A stretch of 15,864 nucleotides of DNA from Thermoplasmata archaeon (GCA_022865445.1 JALHSX010000248.1:1-15864); one strand, 5' to 3'; positions 1-5,503 are shown, numbered from the stretch's first letter. Notes: generated by a model from the letters alone, not told the origin. Program-made: numbers and translations.

Positions 1-86
1 CCGTCGGTCGAGCATTGATGAACCAAGAGGAAATGCTGGCGTTCAAGAGAGGAATCGCAGTCAAGGTGAAGGATTCCCCGGACTAG
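1..86 (+). CDS. C-terminal end of a PUA-domain protein, possibly archaeosine tRNA-guanine transglycosylase (5' truncated)
   Basis: An open frame enters from the left edge (codon phase starting at base 3) and ends at TAG 84-86, leaving 27 residues. The tail reads GRALMNQEEMLAFKRGIAVKV and then KDSPD. A 'G-A-L-x-x-x-E-M-x-x-F-K-R-G-x-A-V-K-V' pattern is what I know from the last strands of PUA RNA-binding domains, including the C-terminal PUA of archaeal TgtA-type enzymes. The PUA call rests on this short motif. The specific enzyme is inference, helped by the neighbouring tRNA-modification gene (Pcc1) and tRNA. Other PUA proteins with the domain at the C-terminus are equally possible. The stop codon overlaps the Pcc1 stop on the other strand in a CTAG palindrome. 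Confidence 0.55.
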   Translation, partial: VGRALMNQEEMLAFKRGIAVKVKDSPD

Positions 87-331
87 GGCTTCTTCGAAAT
101 AACCTTTTCAGCAACGCTCGTGCAAGATAGGAAATCGTCAAGCGTGTGCAGGAGACTGTTCAAAGAATTGGCTTTGATGTCTGCCAGGATTGACGAGCCA
201 TCAACCTTCGTGTCCACATAACCCTGGTTGTCCAGCTCGACCGCGTCAAGGATCTTCCTGGCCTCGTCTTCTGATGAGAATCCAAGCCGCAGACTGCATC
301 TGACCTTTGACTCGGAATCGTCAGCTCCCAT
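83..331 (-). CDS. pcc1: KEOPS complex subunit Pcc1
   Basis: An 82-residue protein, the usual size for archaeal Pcc1, the small dimerising subunit of KEOPS. KEOPS (Kae1, Bud32, Cgi121, Pcc1) makes N6-threonylcarbamoyladenosine at position 37 of ANN-decoding tRNAs in the cytoplasm. Visible family features are an N-terminal beta strand (VRCSLRLGF), the helix start SSEDEARKILDAVELDN, a central two-strand section around VDTKVDGSSILADIKA, and a C-terminal helix with SLNSLLHTLDDFL followed by a final helix ending AEKVISKKP. The frame stays open upstream through the tRNA to 685, but residues before the ATG at 331 do not resemble Pcc1 and overlap tRNA-Gln, so I take 331 as the start. No clear Shine-Dalgarno site precedes it. 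A weak TATA-like box lies about 26 nt upstream, which would fit a leaderless message. It is convergent with the PUA gene. Kae1/Bud32 are not in the window. Confidence 0.82.
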   Translation of the reverse strand: MGADDSESKVRCSLRLGFSSEDEARKILDAVELDNQGYVDTKVDGSSILADIKANSLNSLLHTLDDFLSCTSVAEKVISKKP

Positions 332-352
332 AGTGAGTTGTAGACAGCGGCC

Positions 353-361
353 AAGATACTT
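353..361 (-). promoter_or_regulatory. Weak TATA-like box upstream of Pcc1
   Basis: On the minus strand this reads TAAGTATCT, centred about 26 nt before the Pcc1 ATG. That spacing fits archaeal transcription starting at or near the start codon. The match to a TATA box is poor, so this is only a candidate. Confidence 0.22.
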
Positions 362-427
362 AGAAGTTGGTGTGAATGCATCTCGGAGCGCGACACAACC
401 ACGTCCAGAGAGGAGCGGTGAAATCAA

Positions 428-643
428 TTGAAATGGAAGATCGACAGGACCATGGCGTTCTGGGGCATTTCGTTCGGGATCGTCGCATCGCTCACAGGCA
501 TGTTTGTCGTCAGCGCTCTCAGGGGAGGATTCCTTGCAGAAGGGTTCTTCCTTCTTGTTCTGGGCTGGGTGCTCTTCCTGGTCTTCATCGCCAAAATCGC
601 CACACGACTGAGACAAAAGAAGCAGAAGAAGACGGAAGAATGA
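428..643 (+). CDS. Small two-helix membrane protein, function unknown
   Basis: A 71-residue protein starting at TTG 428. GGTGA at 417-421 sits 6 nt before it and complements the archaeal 16S 3' end, which supports this start over the in-frame ATG at 452. There are two predicted membrane helices, about residues 9-31 (MAFWGISFGIVASLTGMFVV) and 36-58 (LAEGFFLLVLGWVLFLVFIA). They are followed by a strongly basic/acidic cytoplasmic tail (TRLRQKKQKKTEE). The positive-inside rule puts both ends in the cytoplasm. I recognise no family. It lies between Pcc1 and tRNA-Gln, and its stop is 3 bp from the tRNA 3' end. The well-formed helices, the RBS and the lack of a competing gene make it likely real. 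Confidence 0.62.
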   Translation: MKWKIDRTMAFWGISFGIVASLTGMFVVSALRGGFLAEGFFLLVLGWVLFLVFIAKIATRLRQKKQKKTEE

Positions 644-646
644 GAG

Positions 647-719
647 TAGCCCCGGGAGGATTCGAACCTCCGTCACAGGCTCCAAAGGCCCGCATGATTG
701 ACCGCTACACCACGGGGCT
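647..719 (-). tRNA. tRNA-Gln (anticodon UUG)
   Basis: A 73-nt cloverleaf on the minus strand. The acceptor is AGCCCCG (719-713) paired with CGGGGCU, with discriminator A at 647. The anticodon stem CGGGC pairs with GCCUG around the loop CUUUGGA, giving anticodon UUG (685-683). The variable loop is UGAC. The T arm is GGAGG-UUCGAAU-CCUCC. The A1:U72 start and UUG anticodon are typical of archaeal glutamine tRNA. CCA is not encoded, as is usual in archaea, and no intron is present. In most archaea this tRNA is charged with Glu and amidated by GatDE (family knowledge, not visible here). Confidence 0.95.
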
Positions 720-750
720 GTGATGGGTCATATGGCGACATAGTTGGCAA

Positions 751-763
751 CTCATATTAACGA
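751..763 (-). promoter_or_regulatory. Candidate TATA box for tRNA-Gln
   Basis: On the minus strand this reads CGTTAATATGAG, an A/T-rich TATA-like element about 38 nt upstream of the mature tRNA 5' end. Transcription starting about 26 nt downstream would give a short 5' leader for RNase P to remove. Confidence 0.35.
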
Positions 764-781
764 TTTCCTGCAGCGCCTGGA

Positions 782-1663
782 CTATCTCCTGGACACGAGG
801 ATCACACCGAGCAGCACCAGGATTCCCCCCATCGCCGTGAGCCAACCTATCCCTTGACCCAATATAATCCATGCGAAGATCACAGTCACGATGGGCTCGA
901 AGTAGAGTGTGGCACCAGTCGACGACGCGGTCAGTCCCTTAAGAGCTCTGAACCAGAAAACGTACCCGATCACCGTGCACAGAACGCCCAGGTAGAGAGC
1001 CGCGACGAAGAAGCTCAGGGGGAACACAACTGGCTGAAAGATCTCCGCATCGACTACCGCGAAGGGCGTGAGCATCACAGTTCCGATGAGTGCGATGTAC
1101 GCGGTCGAAATGAAGGGGTCGTATTTCTTCACCAGCTTCTTGCCCTCGACGGTATATATCGCCCAGAAAACCGCGCAGACCACACCGAACAGCCCGCCGA
1201 GGAGCGCCTCCCACCTGGAGGCAAAGGCGACCGTCCCATCTGTTATCACGAAATATGAACCGAGCGCGGCGATCGCCAGCCCAACCTTCTGGCCAGATCC
1301 TATCCTTTCGCCCAACCTCATGTAGGACAGGAGGAATATCATGACGGGACAGAGCAGGGTTACAAGAATCGCAGTAATCGAAGGGCCGGCGAATTTGACA
1401 CCATAGTACTGGAAGATGTAGTAGACTCCAATACCAATGAAGGCCAGATAGAGAAACTTGCGCGTGTCCGCTCTCTCGAACATCTTCGGCCTCTTGAGGA
1501 GGATATATCCTCCGAAGATGGACGAGGCTACGAGAAATCGCGCCATCGCAATCAACGTGGGCGAGGCGCCATCATTGATTGCCACCTGGACAACCACGAA
1601 CGAGTTGCCCCAGATGAGGATCGTGAGTGCCAGGATCAAGTAAAGTTTAGTTTTGTCCTTCAT
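782..1663 (-). CDS. EamA/DMT-superfamily transporter (10-TM permease)
   Basis: A 293-residue integral membrane protein starting at ATG 1663 and ending in VSRR and TAG. It has ten hydrophobic helices arranged as two repeats of an EamA domain, roughly residues 5-135 and 150-290. Visible family marks are the first-helix signature ILIWGNSFVVVQ, AMARFL in helix 2, GPSITAILVTLLCPV in the first half, and the matching LTASSTGATLYFEPIVTVIFAWIILG near the end of the second half. EamA proteins of the drug/metabolite transporter superfamily export or import small metabolites such as amino acids or nucleosides. The substrate cannot be read from the sequence. The frame extends 22 codons further upstream without membrane character, so I prefer 1663. 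Its ATG overlaps the stop of a 62-codon ORF as ATGA. Confidence 0.88.
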   Translation of the reverse strand: MKDKTKLYLILALTILIWGNSFVVVQVAINDGASPTLIAMARFLVASSIFGGYILLKRPKMFERADTRKFLYLAFIGIGVYYIFQYYGVKFAGPSITAILVTLLCPVMIFLLSYMRLGERIGSGQKVGLAIAALGSYFVITDGTVAFASRWEALLGGLFGVVCAVFWAIYTVEGKKLVKKYDPFISTAYIALIGTVMLTPFAVVDAEIFQPVVFPLSFFVAALYLGVLCTVIGYVFWFRALKGLTASSTGATLYFEPIVTVIFAWIILGQGIGWLTAMGGILVLLGVILVSRR

Positions 1664-1848
1664 CGCGCACCGTCCACTTTCGCGGTCCTGTGGGATGGGA
1701 TCGCGCTGGCAATCGACAATCTGGCGCAAGTGCCGAATTCCGAATCGGTGTCAATTGCTTGCAGCCCATCGCACGCGAGCAGATCCACCATCTCTCGCTG
1801 CTCGCCGGAATCGATCGTGCAACCGTAGGCCCCACCGAATGCCCTCAT
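1660..1848 (-). CDS. Possible small protein translationally coupled to the DMT transporter
   Basis: A 62-codon frame beginning MRAFGGAYGCTIDSGEQREM. Its TGA overlaps the transporter ATG (A1663 T G A1660), a classic coupling arrangement. A TATA-like AATAATA lies about 28 nt before its ATG, where it would drive a leaderless transcript covering this ORF and the transporter. No Shine-Dalgarno site is visible. The composition (three Cys, mixed charge, no membrane helix) is ordinary, but I recognise no family, and a chance ORF of this length is quite possible in GC-rich DNA. The case rests on the junction and the promoter spacing. Confidence 0.35.
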   Translation of the reverse strand: MRAFGGAYGCTIDSGEQREMVDLLACDGLQAIDTDSEFGTCARLSIASAIPSHRTAKVDGAR

Positions 1849-1872
1849 CTTGTGCTCTGCATCGGAATCAGG

Positions 1873-1879
1873 TATTATT
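1873..1879 (-). promoter_or_regulatory. Candidate TATA box for the small ORF / DMT transporter unit
   Basis: On the minus strand the core is AATAATA, flanked as AGAATAATACC, centred about 28 nt before the ATG at 1848. The spacing fits an archaeal leaderless start. Confidence 0.4.
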
Positions 1880-1917
1880 CTCTTTCCAGCGGTTAGTGGC
1901 TCCTCGTTGCCAGAACC

Positions 1918-1926
1918 TTCATATGC
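1918..1926 (+). promoter_or_regulatory. Candidate TATA box for the coiled-coil miniprotein gene
   Basis: TTCATATGC is centred about 33 nt upstream of ATG 1955. That would give a leader of only a few nucleotides, consistent with the absence of a Shine-Dalgarno site. Confidence 0.3.
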
Positions 1927-1932
1927 TCAGAA

Positions 1933-1949
1933 CCCGTTTTTTGAACGGG
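1933..1949 (+). repeat. Inverted repeat immediately upstream of the coiled-coil gene
   Basis: CCCGTT (1933-1938) and AACGGG (1944-1949) are perfect complements around a 5-nt T-rich loop, ending 5 nt before ATG 1955. It could be an operator at the transcription start or a chance hairpin. It is too weak to call a terminator. Confidence 0.35.
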
Positions 1950-1954
1950 ATTCG

Positions 1955-2170
1955 ATGTCATCGATGAAGCAGGCCAAGAAGTACACAGCTCAAGTGAACG
2001 AACATCAGATATCCGCCAAGAAGCTGGCAAAGGCTGCCAAATTCCGGGCGAGAGCGGCCAAGATCCGGGAGCAAGTTGCGAAACACGACGCCAAGATCAG
2101 GAGCCTGCAAAGGAAGATTGCCGACCTGGAGAGAAGGGCCAACCAGCTGGCAGGGCCGCCTATGAGATAG
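1955..2170 (+). CDS. Basic coiled-coil miniprotein, function unknown
   Basis: A 71-residue, Lys/Arg/Ala-rich protein starting MSSMKQAKKYTAQV (an in-frame ATG three codons later is the alternative start). Residues about 10-65 are almost entirely helical in character. Hydrophobic positions spaced 3-4 apart (AKKLAKAAKF, RAAKIREQVAKH, KIRSLQRKIADLERR) suggest a coiled coil, probably dimeric or trimeric. There is no membrane helix, Cys or catalytic motif. The high positive charge would suit nucleic-acid binding, but that is inference. It has its own promoter-like region, and the next gene also has its own TATA box. The longer upstream frame (to 1850) lacks protein-like character, so I reject it. 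Confidence 0.6.
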   Translation: MSSMKQAKKYTAQVNEHQISAKKLAKAAKFRARAAKIREQVAKHDAKIRSLQRKIADLERRANQLAGPPMR

Positions 2171-2186
2171 CGGGCGGTCGAGATAC

Positions 2187-2195
2187 ATATATATA
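2187..2195 (+). promoter_or_regulatory. TATA box of the first GWD-family gene
   Basis: ATATATATA is the strongest TATA element in the window, about 41 nt before ATG 2231. Transcription would start near 2216, leaving a leader of about 15 nt. Confidence 0.6.
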
Positions 2196-2208
2196 CAATG
2201 AAATAGAT

Positions 2209-2221
2209 ATTGTCAGACAAT
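2209..2221 (+). repeat. Perfect 6-bp inverted repeat at the predicted transcription start
   Basis: ATTGTC-A-GACAAT is a perfect palindrome with a one-base centre, positioned 14-34 nt downstream of the TATA box. Binding of a dimeric helix-turn-helix repressor there would block transcription, so it is a good operator candidate. No other copy was noticed in the window. Confidence 0.42.
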
Positions 2222-2230
2222 CGTCATACG

Positions 2231-2572
2231 ATGGGATGGGATGTCGAATTGAACAGGAAGCTAGCAGTGCCTTTCGCTGTGAAGGGACTTCTTAGAAAGG
2301 ATGAGAATCGCGTCGTCAGGATCAGGATCCTGAAGGATTCCGAGCAAGACGGCGACGGTTTGGAGTTCGCAAGGAAGCTCGCTGAGAACAGAGCGCGCAT
2401 CGATGGCCTGCTGGAGGACATCAGCAAGGACCCGGAGGTCGTCGATTCGCCCGAGATCGGGACCGAGTTGGACTACATCGAGGCGTCCATACAACTCGGC
2501 CTTCTCGAGATAACTGGCGAGCTGGAAGAGGCTCCGTACTCTGATGAACTGTTTGAAGAAGCAGTTGCATAG
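2231..2572 (+). CDS. Uncharacterised small protein, GWD family (paralogue 1)
   Basis: A 113-residue acidic soluble protein beginning MGWDVELNRKLAV from ATG 2231. The frame also has a TTG at 2210 that would add seven residues. I chose the ATG because it fits the TATA-to-start distance. There is no signal peptide, membrane helix or metal-binding motif. A C-terminal helical segment (ENRARIDGLLEDISKDPE, then ELDYIEASIQLGLLEITGEL) aligns with the protein at 3101-3499: NRIDDLLRKMVQDQ and NLDYLHTSLKLDMIGRV there match ARIDGLLEDISKD and ELDYIEASIQLGLLEI here. Both also begin with Gly-Trp-Asp. The two therefore look like diverged paralogues. I do not recognise the family. The two genes flank the C_GCAxxG protein and each has its own TATA box. 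Confidence 0.72.
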   Translation: MGWDVELNRKLAVPFAVKGLLRKDENRVVRIRILKDSEQDGDGLEFARKLAENRARIDGLLEDISKDPEVVDSPEIGTELDYIEASIQLGLLEITGELEEAPYSDELFEEAVA

Positions 2573-2617
2573 GCGAGAATTGCGCGGGAGCCCTTTCCTC
2601 GATTCCGGTGGTTTTTC

Positions 2618-3040
2618 ATGAGGACTCTGGAAGAGGGAGTTGAACACGCGAGCGAGTGCTGGGCGAACAATCTGAACTGCGCGGAATCCGTCCTTCGAGG
2701 AGTGTGCTTCGCCCAGAGCGTCGAGCTGACGGATCAGGCCAGGAAGATGGCAACTCCTTTCGGAGGAGGCGTCGGGCGTTCTGAGGACGTCTGCGGAGCG
2801 CTGATCGGAGGCGTGCTCGCAATCGGCGTCTCACTTGGCAGGACTACACCGGAAGAAGACAGACTCGCCGGCTATGAAGCAGCAGGCAAGCTCCATAAAG
2901 CGTTCCAAGCCCGCTTCGGATCCACATGCTGCAAGGTCTTGAACAAAAGCGACTTCAAGACGCCGGAACACCGAACCAGATGCGGCGAGTACGTAGGCGG
3001 AGCGACAAAGCTTGCGATCCAGATCCTCCGGGAAGGTTGA
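2618..3040 (+). CDS. C_GCAxxG_C_C family protein
   Basis: A 140-residue soluble protein of the Cys-rich family named for its C-GCAxxG-C-C pattern, suspected to be redox-active or metal/electron-carrier related and without an established biochemical role. The first motif appears here as NLNCAESVLRGVC (C21, C30), with Asn where Gly is usual. The second is SEDVCGALIGGVLAIGVSLGR (C59), and the C-terminal cysteines are TCCKVLNKSDFK (C104, C105) and TRCGEYVGGATKLAI (C122). Length and motif order match the family. The start is ATG 2618. It lies 45 nt after the first GWD-family gene and 60 nt before the second, on the same strand, so co-transcription with the first is possible. No clear promoter of its own was seen. 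Confidence 0.85.
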   Translation: MRTLEEGVEHASECWANNLNCAESVLRGVCFAQSVELTDQARKMATPFGGGVGRSEDVCGALIGGVLAIGVSLGRTTPEEDRLAGYEAAGKLHKAFQARFGSTCCKVLNKSDFKTPEHRTRCGEYVGGATKLAIQILREG

Positions 3041-3086
3041 TCACAACCTCTTCGGTGTCCACGACCCGCGCTCACTCCGGAAATAC

Positions 3087-3093
3087 TTATATA
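3087..3093 (+). promoter_or_regulatory. TATA box upstream of the second GWD-family gene
   Basis: TTATATA, in the context ATACTTATATAC, is a good archaeal TATA match. It is centred only about 11 nt before ATG 3101, which is closer than expected for a start at that ATG. Either the true start is downstream or the box is used atypically. Confidence 0.45.
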
Positions 3094-3100
3094 CAAATCA

Positions 3101-3499
3101 ATGGATACATATGCTAGCTCCAAGAAGGGATGGGATTTGGAGACTGTCAAGAGAATCGACGAGCCAGCGGTAGATAGATGGAGCGAGCGATCTGCCGCTT
3201 CGGACGCAAACGAATCCAGCGTGAAAGGAGACCTGCCGTTCTTCAGACTCAGCGGCGGGATATTGAGAGCCAACGCGAGGACTTCCAACAGGATCGACGA
3301 TCTCCTTCGGAAGATGGTCCAGGATCAGAACCGCAGTCGCTACATGCCCAACATCGACAAGAACCTGGACTATCTCCATACCAGCCTCAAGCTTGACATG
3401 ATCGGCAGGGTGGCCAACGACGTCTCCAATGCGAAAAGGATGAATTCGGAAAAGGCTCAGGGACCCACCCTGGATGAGCGCGTTCGCTCAGAAGAATGA
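3101..3499 (+). CDS. Uncharacterised small protein, GWD family (paralogue 2)
   Basis: A 132-residue soluble, charged protein starting MDTYASSKKGWDLETVKRID. It resembles the protein at 2231-2572 in the N-terminal Gly-Trp-Asp and in the C-terminal helical region (NRIDDLLRKMVQDQ, NLDYLHTSLKLDMIGRVANDV). It also carries a middle segment (SSVKGDLPFFRLSGG) and a basic/acidic tail not seen in the first. ATG 3101 is the only ATG that keeps the shared GWD, but a TATA box lies only about 11 nt away. TTG 3137 would fit the promoter better and would lose GWD. I keep 3101 because of the paralogy. There is no signal peptide, helix bundle or catalytic motif that I recognise. The gene ends 50 nt before the convergent propeller gene. 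Confidence 0.68.
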   Translation: MDTYASSKKGWDLETVKRIDEPAVDRWSERSAASDANESSVKGDLPFFRLSGGILRANARTSNRIDDLLRKMVQDQNRSRYMPNIDKNLDYLHTSLKLDMIGRVANDVSNAKRMNSEKAQGPTLDERVRSEE

Positions 3500-3517
3500 T
3501 CCTGACCGAGCATCGGC

Positions 3518-4071
3518 CCAGTCTTCCCTTCGTTGTGCACTTCGTCACCTCACGGAGTATAGGTCAACGTTCCGCTCGCGCTGCACGCACACCAGTACGC
3601 CTGTCCCGGCACCAACGCGAAGTCAGTGAAGCCGAATTGAGTGATGTACATATTGTACTCCCCAGTGACCGTGTCATAGGCTGCCACCACATCGATGGTG
3701 CCGCCCGTGAACATGCCCGGGATGTCACTCGCAAGCATGGTCGTCTTGACCGTGTTGAAGCCCACGATTGCCCAGCCGCCGCCGTCAGGGACGGTGATCA
3801 CCCTCGACTGCGTTGTGGTCGGGATGCTTCCGTTGACCGCAATCGCCCTCGCAGTGCTTGAGTATATCCAGTAACCAGTGCTCTCACTGATTGCGAAATC
3901 CCATTCCGGTGGATAGACGCCGATGACGAAGATCTGATCATATGCTCCTGTCTCGGGGTTATAGCCGGCCACGATGTCACCGTTCGACAGCCCGAGCGTG
4001 TTCGCAGTGTAGCCCCAGCCGACACGAGGTACCGACGCGAAGTTCCATCCACTCACGAGGGACAGACTAAA
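3518..4071 (-). repeat. Copy 1 of a dispersed duplication encoding the GWN C-terminal module plus 3' flank
   Basis: About 550 bp strongly similar at DNA level to 8852-9407. It encodes the last ~173 residues of the propeller protein and continues about 32 bp past its stop codon, where the two copies still differ at only a few bases. Long stretches, such as the part around 3677-3725, are nearly base-identical. No transposase or terminal inverted repeat was seen at the edges. Confidence 0.85.
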
Positions 4072-5472
4072 GAGATTGGGGAAGGTCGCTCCGGACAAGT
4101 ACACGTCGTACGAGCCCGCCCCATCGTCCTGCCAGACCACAAAAACTCGACCGGGATCTGTCACGACAATCGACGGCCTTCTCTGCATGTCGTTGATGCT
4201 TGGCGGCGCCACTTCCGTGCTCGCGGTCAATCGGGTATTGCGTGCGACTAGGTACGCGAAACGGATTGCGTACTTGCTCTGCCTCTCGTCTTCCCAGACA
4301 ACGTAGATGTTCCCCAGCGGGTCAGCGGCAACGCACGGACTCCTCTGATTGGCCCCGGTCGAGTCGTCATCCATCCTGAAGTCTGGAGTCGAGATGGTGC
4401 CAATCGCAGACACGACCGCTGCGTAGATGTCCCAACCGCCACTCCTCGAATCCTCCCAGGCAGCCACTATGCCCCCGCCGGGCATCGGTGCTATGGAAAC
4501 GGCCCTTTGCGCCGCCCCGCTGCTACCTGTCCTATCAAGTCTGGTCGGAGTAGTGAAGCTTAGTCCTCCATCGGTCGAGGTGCAGACGTACGGATGGGAC
4601 GTCCCGGTGATGTTGTCCGTGAACGCCGCAAAGATGCAGTCGCCGTTGGACGCGAGAGCTACTCCAGTTTGCCCGCTGGTGCCGCCGGAGGGCGCGACCT
4701 CCGCGCTAGACGAGAAGGTCTGGCCTCCATCCGGAGAGTATGCGCCTCTAACCCGCAGGTTATGCGTGCGGTCGTCCGTCCAGGCGATGAAGATTGCGCC
4801 CCCAATGGTGGCAGCTATCGAAGGTCGCTCCTGCCACGAAATCACGCCGCTGGAATCATCCACCTTCACGTTCCTCGTGAACGTCGCACCATCATCGTAC
4901 GACTTCGCGAAGAAGATGTCATAGTCGAACACGCTTCTTCGGTTGTCCTGCCACGTCAGCAGCATGGTCCCGTCACCCGACACGGCGACCGCGGGCTCTA
5001 TCTGCTCGGATGAACCGCTTGAATCGTCAACCCTCTTGCTTGGACCGAAGGTCGTTCCATTATCGCGGGACACAGAGGCATAGATGTCCTCGTTGCCGGA
5101 ACGTGAGTCCTGCCAGACAATGAAGAGTCGATAGTCAGGCATTGCGAGAATGACTGGCACTACCTGGTCGTTAGTCTTGTTGTCGTTTACCATGGCAGGC
5201 GGTCCGAAGGATGTTGAAGAGGAAGTTGTCCGTATCACAAGCTCGTTCTCTTCGGAGCCCACAAGGAGCGGAGACAGCACGGATAAGGCGATCAGCGAAG
5301 TCACCACTTTCAACATGGTGCGCTTGCCGAGATGACGCCTTCTCGAGGCCAGGCGCTCTGCATGCTCGGCCAGCTTCCTCTCTTGTCGGATAGCTGAATC
5401 CGGCACATGGCGGTGGCCGTTCGTGCCTATGGCTTGCTGCTGCTCGGGCATGCCCAGAATGCTGTCGCTCAA
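3550..5472 (-). CDS. Secreted sialidase-like Asp-box propeller protein with C-terminal GWN module
   Basis: A 640-residue exported protein. Residues 1-52 are a charged N-terminal extension, then a hydrophobic signal/anchor at about 54-71 (MLKVVTSLIALSVLSPLLVG). Residues ~90-460 form a BNR/Asp-box beta-propeller. Four Asp boxes are visible, SRDNGTTF, SYDDGATF, SPDGGQTF and STDGGLSF, and a recurring [VA]W-x-D-x-R motif (VWQDSRSGNEDIY, AWEDSRSGGWDIY, VWEDERQSKYAI and others) occurs about seven times. No sialidase Arg triad or catalytic Asp/Tyr can be assigned, so enzymatic activity is doubtful and a binding or structural role is as likely. Residues ~467-640 are the GWN module shared with the solute-binding protein at 8884. 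TTG 5472 is chosen because a TATA-like box lies 27 nt upstream and GGGGG precedes it. ATG 5451 and ATG 5316 (just before the signal) are alternatives. It lies 102 bp after the PKD protein gene, on the same strand. Confidence 0.82.
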   Translation of the reverse strand: MSDSILGMPEQQQAIGTNGHRHVPDSAIRQERKLAEHAERLASRRRHLGKRTMLKVVTSLIALSVLSPLLVGSEENELVIRTTSSSTSFGPPAMVNDNKTNDQVVPVILAMPDYRLFIVWQDSRSGNEDIYASVSRDNGTTFGPSKRVDDSSGSSEQIEPAVAVSGDGTMLLTWQDNRRSVFDYDIFFAKSYDDGATFTRNVKVDDSSGVISWQERPSIAATIGGAIFIAWTDDRTHNLRVRGAYSPDGGQTFSSSAEVAPSGGTSGQTGVALASNGDCIFAAFTDNITGTSHPYVCTSTDGGLSFTTPTRLDRTGSSGAAQRAVSIAPMPGGGIVAAWEDSRSGGWDIYAAVVSAIGTISTPDFRMDDDSTGANQRSPCVAADPLGNIYVVWEDERQSKYAIRFAYLVARNTRLTASTEVAPPSINDMQRRPSIVVTDPGRVFVVWQDDGAGSYDVYLSGATFPNLFSLSLVSGWNFASVPRVGWGYTANTLGLSNGDIVAGYNPETGAYDQIFVIGVYPPEWDFAISESTGYWIYSSTARAIAVNGSIPTTTQSRVITVPDGGGWAIVGFNTVKTTMLASDIPGMFTGGTIDVVAAYDTVTGEYNMYITQFGFTDFALVPGQAYWCACSASGTLTYTP

Positions 5473-5495
5473 GTCCGTCCCCCTGATGTTGATAT

Positions 5496-5503
5496 GGATA
5501 AAG
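5496..5503 (-). promoter_or_regulatory. Candidate TATA box for the propeller protein gene
   Basis: On the minus strand this reads CTTTATCC, about 27 nt upstream of TTG 5472, consistent with a transcript starting at or next to that codon. Confidence 0.38.

Noticed and set aside
332..685. Upstream extension of the Pcc1 frame to a 200-residue protein
   Set aside because: The extension overlaps tRNA-Gln, crosses the opposite-strand small membrane protein gene and has no resemblance to Pcc1. The normal family length is reached from ATG 331.
854..1258. 134-residue plus-strand ORF opposite the DMT transporter
   Set aside because: It is a shadow frame: highly charged, low-complexity translation with no domain, fully antisense to a well-supported membrane protein.
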